The notes under the pieces are model-generated. The model ran no database searches and had not been told where the DNA came from. It saw only the letters and a list, made by a program, of their open reading frames with translations. A DNA stretch of 37,864 nucleotides from Prevotellaceae bacterium UBA1391 (GTDB lineage: Bacteria > Bacteroidota > Bacteroidia > Bacteroidales > Bacteroidaceae): NCBI GenBank assembly GCA_002305265.1, contig DBQP01000002.1, positions 1-37,864 on the forward strand, given 5' to 3'. The position numbers and the translations under genes are program-made. Positions 31,318-37,864 of the stretch are shown piece after piece; the first letter of the stretch is position 1; each line of letters begins with the position of its first letter.

Positions 31318-33120
31318 ATGAAACATCAGTTGCGCAGTGCCGTCTGCACGGAAGGCCGCAGGATGGCCGGTGCCCGCGCCTTGTGGGTAGCCAACGGTAT
31401 GAAACGCGAGCAGTTTGGCAAGCCCATCATTGCCATCGTCAACTCTTTCACCCAGTTTGTTCCAGGCCACACCCACCTGCACGAAGCCGGTCAGCTGGTC
31501 AAGGCGGAAGTGGAGAAACTCGGTTGTTATGCGGCCGAATTCAACACCATCGCCATCGACGACGGCATCGCCATGGGCCACGACGGCATGCTCTATTCGC
31601 TTCCGAGCCGCGACATCATCGCCGACTCCGTAGAATATATGGTGAATGCACACAAGGCTGACGCCATGATCTGCATCTCCAACTGCGACAAGGTGACGCC
31701 GGGTATGCTCATGGCAACCATGCGACTCAACATTCCGACGATTTTTGTGAGCGGTGGCCCGATGGAGGCCGGGAAGTGGAAGGGCGAGAACATCGACCTG
31801 ATCTCGGCCATGGTGAAAGGTGCCGATCCCAGCGTGAGCGATGCGGAACTGACCGAAATCGAAAACCGCGCCTGCCCCGGCTGCGGCAGCTGCTCAGGCA
31901 TGTTCACAGCCAATTCGATGAACTCGCTGACGGAGGCCATCGGACTCTCGCTGCCCGGCAACGGAACGATTCTCGCCACGCATGTCAACCGTCGCGAGCT
32001 GATGAAGCAGGCGGCGCGCCAAATCGTGAAGAATGCGCTGGCCTACTACGAGGACGGCGACGACAGCGTATTGCCACGCAACATCGCCACGCGCGACGCG
32101 TTCCTCAATGCCATGAGCCTCGACATCGCCATGGGAGGAAGCACCAACACGATTCTCCACTTGCTGGCGGTGGCGCAGGAGGGCGAGGTGGACTTCACGA
32201 TGAAGGACATCGACCGCTTGAGCCGCCACGTGCCCTGCCTGTGCAAGCTTGCGCCCAACACGCAGAAGTACAGCGTGCAGGAATGCGGCCGTGCGGGTGG
32301 TATTCTCGGCATTCTCAACGAACTGTCGAAGGGCGGATTGCTCAATACCGACGTGAAGCGTGCGGACGGGTTGACGCTTGGCGACTGCCTCAAGAAATAT
32401 GACATCCTTGCCGAGGAGGTGGATCCGGAGGCAAAGCGCATCTACAGCACGGCGCCTGCCGGCAAGTTTTGCAACGAGCTTGGCGTGCAGACCACGACCT
32501 GGGAGACGCTCGACACCGACCGTGAGAACGGTTGCATCCGCTCCATCGAGCATGCCTACACCAAGGACGGCGGACTGGCGATTCTGTTCGGCAACATCGC
32601 TCAGGACGGCTGCGTCGTGAAGACCGCCGGTGTGGACGCCAGCATCTGGCACTTCGAGGGCCCTGCCAAGGTGTTCGACTCGCAGGAAGCAGCCTGTGAG
32701 GGCATTCTGGGTGGCAAGGTGCAGAAAGGCGACGTCGTCGTCATCACGCACGAAGGACCCAAAGGTGGTCCCGGCATGCAGGAGATGCTCTATCCCACGA
32801 GCTACATCAAGAGCATGCACATGGGCAAGGAGTGTGCGCTGATCACCGACGGCCGCTTCTCGGGCGGTACGTCGGGTCTGAGCATCGGACACATCTCGCC
32901 CGAAGCAGCTGCGGGCGGCAACATCGGAAAGATCGTCGATGGCGACATCATCGAAATCGACATTCCCAATCGCTTGATACAGGTGAAGCTCTCGGATGCA
33001 GAGCTTGAGGCGCGTGCACAGCGCCCGCTGACGCGCGACCGGCACGTGAGCAAGGCGCTTCGCGCGTATGCCCGGAGTGTGGCGTCGGCCGACAAGGGTG
33101 GTGTACGCCTCATCGACTAA
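31318..33120 (+). CDS. ilvD: Dihydroxy-acid dehydratase
   Basis: 600 residues from ATG 31318. It dehydrates 2,3-dihydroxy-isovalerate and -3-methylvalerate to the 2-keto acids of Val and Ile. Family blocks: NSFTQFVPGHTHLHEAG, GIAMGHDGMLYSLPSRD, MICISNCDKVTPGMLMA, PGCGSCSGMFTANSMN (cysteines of the iron-sulfur cluster), GGSTNTILHLLA, EGPKGGPGMQEML and TDGRFSGGTSGLSIGHISPEAA. It is first in the operon, directly behind the attenuator; ilvB follows after 92 bases. Confidence 0.97.
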   Translation: MKHQLRSAVCTEGRRMAGARALWVANGMKREQFGKPIIAIVNSFTQFVPGHTHLHEAGQLVKAEVEKLGCYAAEFNTIAIDDGIAMGHDGMLYSLPSRDIIADSVEYMVNAHKADAMICISNCDKVTPGMLMATMRLNIPTIFVSGGPMEAGKWKGENIDLISAMVKGADPSVSDAELTEIENRACPGCGSCSGMFTANSMNSLTEAIGLSLPGNGTILATHVNRRELMKQAARQIVKNALAYYEDGDDSVLPRNIATRDAFLNAMSLDIAMGGSTNTILHLLAVAQEGEVDFTMKDIDRLSRHVPCLCKLAPNTQKYSVQECGRAGGILGILNELSKGGLLNTDVKRADGLTLGDCLKKYDILAEEVDPEAKRIYSTAPAGKFCNELGVQTTTWETLDTDRENGCIRSIEHAYTKDGGLAILFGNIAQDGCVVKTAGVDASIWHFEGPAKVFDSQEAACEGILGGKVQKGDVVVITHEGPKGGPGMQEMLYPTSYIKSMHMGKECALITDGRFSGGTSGLSIGHISPEAAAGGNIGKIVDGDIIEIDIPNRLIQVKLSDAELEARAQRPLTRDRHVSKALRAYARSVASADKGGVRLID

Positions 33121-33212
33121 GCCATCGGCTTAAGAACCATACATTCATCCATTGGCACATCCCGTGGCGCCAGAAGCAGCCGGGGTGCGCTCAAGTTCAA
33201 AAACAGGTAGAA

Positions 33213-34913
33213 ATGAAAGAAAGAATAACGGGAGCAGAAGCACTGATGCGCTCCCTCGTGCGCGAAGGTGTGGACGTATTGTTCGGTTATCCGGGCGGTG
33301 CCATCATGCCTGTCTACGATGCACTCTACGACCATCAGAATGATTTGCACCACATCCTCGTGCGCCACGAGCAGGCGGCCGTCCATTCCGCGCAGGGCTA
33401 TGCCCGTGTGAGCGGACGCGTCGGCTGCGCCGTTGTCACGAGCGGACCGGGTGCCACCAACACCGTCACCGGCATCGCCGATGCCATGATCGACTCCACA
33501 CCGATGGTCGTCATCTGCGGCCAGGTGGGCGCTCCACTGCTGGGCACCGACGCCTTTCAGGAAGTGGACGTGGTGGGCGTCACTCAGCCCATCTCCAAGT
33601 GGAGCTATCAGATACGCCGGGCTGAAGATGTGGCGCAGGCCGTCTCCCGTGCTTTCTACATCGCGCGGAGCGGACGTCCGGGGCCTGTCGTGCTCGACTT
33701 CACGAAGAACGCACAGACGGAGATGGTGGATTACGAACCCGTCAGCGTCGACTTCATCCGTTCCTATCAGCCTTTCCCATGCCCGACCGACGAAACCATC
33801 GCGTCGGCAGCCTCGCTCATCAATGAAGCGCGTCGCCCCCTTGTACTCGTCGGACAGGGCGTCATTCTGGGAAATGCAGAGGAAGAACTGCGCGCCTTTC
33901 TTGAGAAAGCCGGTTTGCCAGCTGCAAGCACGCTGCTCGGACTCTCCGCGCTTCCTACATCGCATCCGCTGAACAAAGGCATGCTCGGCATGCACGGCAA
34001 CTATGCGCCCAACGTCATGACCAACCGCTGCGACCTCCTCATCGCAGTCGGCATGCGCTTCGACGACCGCGTGACAGGCAAGCTGTCCACGTATGCGCCG
34101 CAAGCCAAGGTGCTTCACTTCGATATCGACCCCAGCGAGATCGACAAGAACGTGCAGACCACGCTTGCCGTTGTCGGCAACTGCAAGCAGACGCTTCCCG
34201 CTGTCACCGCATTGCTCAACCCTGCGAGCCACACCGAATGGATCGATTCTTTTGCTCCTCTCCATCAGCAGGAGGTGGACAAAGTGATACAGCCCGCCAT
34301 CCATCCTGCCAGCGGACCGCTGCTTATGGGTGAAGTGGTGCACCGCGTGAGCGAACTCACCAACCACGAGGCGGTGCTCGTGACCGATGTCGGGCAGAAC
34401 CAGATGTTCGGCGCGCGCTATTTCAAGTACTCCCGAACGCGCAGTTGCATCACCTCCGGCGGATGCGGAACGATGGGATTCGGACTTCCCGCAGCGGTGG
34501 GCGCGACGTTTGGTGCGCCTGACCGCACGGTTTGTCTCTTCGTCGGCGACGGTGGATTGCAGATGACCATTCAGGAACTGGGCACCATCATGGAGCAGCA
34601 GTCGCCCGTCAAGATCATCCTGCTGAACAACAATTATCTGGGCAACGTGCGCCAGTGGCAGGCCATGTTCTTCGACCATCGCTATTCGTTTACGCCGATG
34701 GCCAACCCCGACTACGAACTTCTGGCAAAGGCCTACGGCATTCCTGCACGTACCGTCATGGAGCGTTCGGACCTCGACGACGCCATCCGCGAGATGCTGG
34801 ACACGACGGGTCCATACATCCTGCATTGCGTCGTGAAGGAAGAAGAAGACGTGATGCCCATGACGCCGCCGGGAGCCAGTGTTGACGAAATGCTGTTCGA
34901 GGTGAAAAAGTGA
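33213..34913 (+). CDS. ilvB: Acetolactate synthase large subunit
   Basis: 566 residues from ATG 33213. This ThDP- and FAD-dependent enzyme makes acetolactate or acetohydroxybutyrate. The N-terminal GYPGGAIMPVYDAL and the catalytic Glu in RHEQAAVHSAQGYAR are present, as are SGPGATNTVTGIADA and the ThDP/Mg motif GDGGLQMTIQELGTI with LLNNNYLGNVRQWQ. It ends with PYILHCVVKEEEDVMPMTPPGAS. The small subunit follows after 87 bases. Confidence 0.97.
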   Translation: MKERITGAEALMRSLVREGVDVLFGYPGGAIMPVYDALYDHQNDLHHILVRHEQAAVHSAQGYARVSGRVGCAVVTSGPGATNTVTGIADAMIDSTPMVVICGQVGAPLLGTDAFQEVDVVGVTQPISKWSYQIRRAEDVAQAVSRAFYIARSGRPGPVVLDFTKNAQTEMVDYEPVSVDFIRSYQPFPCPTDETIASAASLINEARRPLVLVGQGVILGNAEEELRAFLEKAGLPAASTLLGLSALPTSHPLNKGMLGMHGNYAPNVMTNRCDLLIAVGMRFDDRVTGKLSTYAPQAKVLHFDIDPSEIDKNVQTTLAVVGNCKQTLPAVTALLNPASHTEWIDSFAPLHQQEVDKVIQPAIHPASGPLLMGEVVHRVSELTNHEAVLVTDVGQNQMFGARYFKYSRTRSCITSGGCGTMGFGLPAAVGATFGAPDRTVCLFVGDGGLQMTIQELGTIMEQQSPVKIILLNNNYLGNVRQWQAMFFDHRYSFTPMANPDYELLAKAYGIPARTVMERSDLDDAIREMLDTTGPYILHCVVKEEEDVMPMTPPGASVDEMLFEVKK

Positions 34914-35000
34914 CCCACAATCTCCGGGCGCTGGCTGCGCGGTCATCAAGCGCGGATAGCGTTCAGAATTCCCCTTATACCCCCTTCTACGTATTGAACA

Positions 35001-35642
35001 ATGTCAGATCAAGTTAAGAATAACGACTGCAACGCCTGCGGCAAATGCGCCACGGCAGAGGAGAAGCGGAAGGCCAGCTGCGCCGACGAGCCCCTCTACA
35101 CATTGCTTATCTACTCGGAGAATACGCCTGGTCTGCTGAGCCAGATCACAGCTGTCTTCACGCGCCGTCAGGTGAATATCGAGAGTCTGAACGTCTGTGC
35201 GTCTTCCACGCCCGGCGTGCACAAATACACGATTACCTGCTACTGCAGCGAGTCGATGGCCAAGATGCTCACCAAGCAGATGGAAAAGCGCATCGAAGTG
35301 CTCAAGGCCGACTACTACACCGACGACGAGATCTTCATTCTCGAGACTTCGCTCATCAAGATCTCCACGCCGATGATGCTTGCCGACCGCACTGTCAGCA
35401 AGATCATCCGTCTGCACAATGCCCACATGGTGGAGGTAAACCCGACTTACGCGACGGTGGAGAAGACGGGTGTGACCTCCGACATCCTCTCCCTCTACGA
35501 GGGACTCAACGCGCTGGGCGTCGTGCTCCAGTTCGTGCGCTCGGGCCGAATCGGCATTACCAAGGACCGCGTCGAGCATCTCGACCGCTATCTGGCGTCG
35601 CGCGAACAGGAACGGAAGCAGAAAGGCGAGGTGGAAGTATGA
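35001..35642 (+). CDS. ilvN: Acetolactate synthase small (regulatory) subunit with N-terminal Cys cluster
   Basis: 213 residues from ATG 35001. Regulatory partner of IlvB; the ACT domain (residues about 32-105: LYTLLIYSENTPGLLSQITAVF, RRQVNIESLNV) binds valine for feedback control, and a C-terminal ALS_ss domain follows (DEIFILETSLIKIST...GVVLQFVRSGRIGITK). Unusual: a roughly 30-residue extension before the ACT domain carries Cys10, Cys13, Cys16 and Cys27 in CNACGKC...ASC spacing, as in zinc- or iron-sulfur-binding sites. There is no later start that would remove it and keep a good ATG near the ACT domain. The stop overlaps the next gene's ATG (ATGA). Confidence 0.95.
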   Translation: MSDQVKNNDCNACGKCATAEEKRKASCADEPLYTLLIYSENTPGLLSQITAVFTRRQVNIESLNVCASSTPGVHKYTITCYCSESMAKMLTKQMEKRIEVLKADYYTDDEIFILETSLIKISTPMMLADRTVSKIIRLHNAHMVEVNPTYATVEKTGVTSDILSLYEGLNALGVVLQFVRSGRIGITKDRVEHLDRYLASREQERKQKGEVEV

Positions 35643-36475
35643 CGACGCAAGCTGAAAATCGTGCCGCTGAAGCTAGGAAGTGGGGGCCGAAAGAAACCTA
35701 CCGCTTGCAGGTCGATCCGTTCAGCACCGACAATGCCGGACGCTGGGCTTGGCCCAATGTGGGCATTGCCCTCCTCAATGCAGCGGAATATCACGCCAGC
35801 CACCGTGGCTTCGGCATGAGCGGCGTGGGCGAGGACGACTGCTCGTGGGTGCTCTCGCGCCTGACCATCGAAATGCACGAGATGCCTGAGACATTTGCCG
35901 AAGTGGAAGTGGAAACGTGGATTGAAAGCATCTACCGCCAGTTCACCAACCGCAATTTCGCCATCCGCTCCGCTGCCGACGGACATGTCTATGGCTATGC
36001 ACGCAGCGTGTGGGCGCTCATCAGCCGCACCACACGCCAAGCGCAGGATCTCACCCAGCTCACCATCCTGTCGGAGCAGTTCGGCATTCTCCCCGACGAG
36101 CCTTGCCCCGTCGGTCCAGTGGCGCGCATTCGGCCGCTTGCCGAGCAGCAGCCCGCCGACACGATTGAGGCGCGCTTCACCGACCTCGATCTCAACGGCC
36201 ATGTCAACAGCATGAAGTATGTCGGCCACATCTTGAACCTGCTGCCGCTCTCCGCCTTCCAGAACGGACATAATCTGCAGCGCCTCGACATCGCCTATAT
36301 GAGCGAAAGCTACTATGGCGACAGGCTCTCTTTCTTCCATCATCAGCAAGCCGACGGCGTCCACGACATCGAGGTGAGACGTGCTTTGGGTCCCTCCAGT
36401 GCCGCGCCAGGCCACTTTGATGAAAGTCAAACAACGCAAGGTCCGATTGTCCGCTGCCGCTTGAAATTCGTGTGA
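35639..36475 (+). CDS. Acyl-ACP thioesterase
   Basis: 278 residues from ATG 35639, which overlaps the ilvN stop by ATGA and implies translational coupling. Two hot-dog domains of the FatA/FatB-like family: the first holds FSTDNAGRWAWPNVGIALLNAAEYHASHRGFGM and WVLSRLTIEMHEMPETFAEVEVETWIE; the second has EARFTDLDLNGHVNSMKYV, where the Asp/Asn/His of the plant-type thioesterase motif (N-x-H-V-N-x-x-K-Y) sit. It releases free fatty acids from acyl carrier protein. Its presence inside an ilv operon may reflect the shared use of branched-chain keto acids as primers of branched fatty acids; that link is inference. Confidence 0.9.
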   Translation: MTTQAENRAAEARKWGPKETYRLQVDPFSTDNAGRWAWPNVGIALLNAAEYHASHRGFGMSGVGEDDCSWVLSRLTIEMHEMPETFAEVEVETWIESIYRQFTNRNFAIRSAADGHVYGYARSVWALISRTTRQAQDLTQLTILSEQFGILPDEPCPVGPVARIRPLAEQQPADTIEARFTDLDLNGHVNSMKYVGHILNLLPLSAFQNGHNLQRLDIAYMSESYYGDRLSFFHHQQADGVHDIEVRRALGPSSAAPGHFDESQTTQGPIVRCRLKFV

Positions 36476-36533
36476 TTTCGCGAAAAACAGTGACATTTAA
36501 GCGACAGTACGTCTGTTTTTGGAAATAAATTGT

Positions 36534-36541
36534 TACCTTTG
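36534..36541 (+). promoter_or_regulatory. Internal -7 element before ilvC
   Basis: TACCTTTG matches TAnnTTTG in the 199-base gap after the thioesterase gene, about 135 bases upstream of ilvC. The -33 position is poor. It suggests separate expression of ilvC; no terminator was seen in this gap. Confidence 0.5.
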
Positions 36542-36674
36542 CACCACATTTTATTATAATCTGTTGCTTTCTTGCTCGTCCACACGAGCGAATCGCAAGC
36601 CCGGATGCGCTTTCCCCATCCCAACAGGTCTTTCAATAGAAAATCATCAGCACATATATCAAACATAGAAAATT

Positions 36675-37718
36675 ATGGCAAAATTGAATTTTGGCGGCGT
36701 TATCGAAGAGGTAATGACCCGTGAAGAATTTCCTCTCGACAAAGCGCGCGAGGTGCTCAAGAATGAAACAATCGCAGTCATCGGCTATGGCATTCAGGGT
36801 CCAGGCCAGGCTTGCAACCTCCGCGACAACGGCTTCAACGTCATCGTAGGACAGCGTCCGGGCAAGACATACGACAAGGCCGTGGCCGACGGTTGGAAAC
36901 CCGGCGAGACACTCTTCTCCATCGAGGAGGCGGCTGACAAAGGTACCATCATCTGCATGCTCCTCTCCGATGCCGGTCAGATTCAGGCTTGGCCAACCAT
37001 CAAGCCCTATCTCACTGCAGGCAAGGCCCTCTACTATTCACACGGTTTCGCCATCAACTGGAGCGATCGCACAGGTGTCGTTCCTCCGACCGACGTCGAT
37101 GTTGTTCTGGTGGCTCCCAAGGGCTCGGGAACAAGCCTCCGCACGATGTTCCTCGAGGGACGCGGACTCAACAGTTCCTACGCCATCTATCAGGATGCCA
37201 CAGGCAAGGCATACGAGCGCGTGATGGCACTCGGCATCGGCATCGGCTCCGGCTACATGTTCGAAACGACTTTCCAGCGTGAGGCCACTTCCGACCTGAC
37301 GGGCGAGCGCGGCTCTCTCATGGGTGCCATCGAGGGACTTCTGGAGGCCCAGTACGACGTGCTTCGTGCCAACGGCCACAGCCCCTCCGAGGCGTTCAAC
37401 GAGACTGTAGAGGAGCTCACGCAGAGCTTGATGCCGCTCTTCGGTGCCAAGGGCATGGACTGGATGTATGCCAACTGCTCGACCACAGCTCAGCGCGGCG
37501 CGCTCGATTGGGCTCCACGCTTCCGCGATGCCATCAAGCCCGTCATGGAGTGGCTCTACTATTCAGTCAAGACCGGCAACGAGGCACAGATCTCCATCGA
37601 CAAGAACTCGCAGCCTGACTACCGCGAGAAGCTCAACGCCGAACTCGAGGCCATGCGCAACAAGGAAATGTGGCAGGCCGGCGCCGTTGTCCGTCAGCTC
37701 CGTCCGGAGAACGACTGA
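36675..37718 (+). CDS. ilvC: Ketol-acid reductoisomerase
   Basis: 347 residues from ATG 36675, class I length. It converts acetolactate to 2,3-dihydroxy-isovalerate with NAD(P)H and Mg2+. The dinucleotide-binding GYGIQGPGQACNLRDNG, VAPKGSGTSLR, and the acidic metal-binding region DLTGERGSLMGAIEGLLEAQYDVL with SPSEAFNETVEELTQSL are all present. The loop after strand beta-2, VGQRPGKTYDKA, determines NADPH or NADH preference; its Arg and Lys suggest NADPH, though this is not certain. It is last in the operon, followed by a strong terminator. Confidence 0.97.
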   Translation: MAKLNFGGVIEEVMTREEFPLDKAREVLKNETIAVIGYGIQGPGQACNLRDNGFNVIVGQRPGKTYDKAVADGWKPGETLFSIEEAADKGTIICMLLSDAGQIQAWPTIKPYLTAGKALYYSHGFAINWSDRTGVVPPTDVDVVLVAPKGSGTSLRTMFLEGRGLNSSYAIYQDATGKAYERVMALGIGIGSGYMFETTFQREATSDLTGERGSLMGAIEGLLEAQYDVLRANGHSPSEAFNETVEELTQSLMPLFGAKGMDWMYANCSTTAQRGALDWAPRFRDAIKPVMEWLYYSVKTGNEAQISIDKNSQPDYREKLNAELEAMRNKEMWQAGAVVRQLRPEND

Positions 37719-37791
37719 TGGTGCGCTGCAGCTCTGAATCATGTCGGCGGTTGAAAGGCTGCTGACATCCTGCGCACGACCACCTTTCATC

Positions 37792-37836
37792 ACGAACCCC
37801 AAAAGTCACTGGGTGACTTTTGGGGTTCGTTGTTTG
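37792..37836 (+). terminator. Terminator after ilvC
   Basis: A perfect 18-bp inverted repeat: ACGAACCCCAAAAGTCAC (37792-37809), loop TGG, GTGACTTTTGGGGTTCGT (37813-37830), followed by TGTTTG. The embedded A and T tracts let it act in both directions. Confidence 0.85.
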
Positions 37837-37864
37837 TATGCTATTACTGTCCGCTAAACTTTAG

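Noticed and set aside
33117..34949. 610-codon open frame antisense to ilvB
   Set aside because: It is Arg/His/Val-rich without family resemblance and lies fully opposite ilvB; a compositional shadow.

Overview
The window is chromosomal DNA from a GC-rich member of the Bacteroidales, most likely Prevotella-like. The evidence is the gene set (trp genes in the order trpB-E-G-D-C-F-A, a rsfS-ftsH-cdsA cluster, an archaeal/eukaryotic-type ProS, a multi-DUF349 protein, a TonB-dependent receptor), the repeated Bacteroidetes promoter pattern (TTTG, about 20 bases, TAnnTTTG), and the near absence of Shine-Dalgarno sequences. No phage, insertion sequence, integrase or CRISPR array was seen. Species cannot be fixed from the sequence alone.

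Layout. 1-2742: a truncated TonB-dependent outer-membrane protein, divergent from a secreted endonuclease/exonuclease/phosphatase-family protein. 3326-4969: a tiny Asp/Thr-rich lipoprotein and hemW. 5019-13211 (minus strand): the complete tryptophan operon trpBEGDCFA with its promoter, a leader peptide with two Trp codons and an intrinsic terminator ahead of trpB; a DUF4886 protein and hemW follow trpA in the same direction. 13781-15388: tRNA-Cys(GCA) and tilS. 15483-20059: a large secreted Asl1/GH128-like glycosidase downstream of a CNNM/CBS membrane protein. 20622-22574: a five-repeat DUF349 protein. 22965-27756: cdsA, ftsH, rsfS and mtgA. 27903-30308: an OmpA-family lipoprotein divergent from proS. 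30867-37830 (plus strand): a branched-chain amino-acid operon, ilvD-ilvB-ilvN-acyl-ACP thioesterase-ilvC, behind a Val/Ile/Leu-rich leader peptide and an intrinsic terminator.

The strongest non-gene signals are these. (1) A dispersed family of short tandem arrays with an exact 22-bp period and a 12-bp core CGAACGCASTCG appears in four spacers between transcription units (near 3026, 13569, 20318 and 30561). (2) An unrelated array, also of exact 22-bp period, fills the trpC-trpF gap; its stop/start overlaps form an open chain of three 15-codon mini-ORFs leading from the trpC stop to the trpF start. (3) Both amino-acid operons carry leader-peptide attenuator architecture. (4) The acetolactate synthase small subunit has an extra N-terminal four-cysteine cluster.

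Most genes are housekeeping and their identification is secure. The functions proposed for the repeats and the mini-ORF chain are inference.
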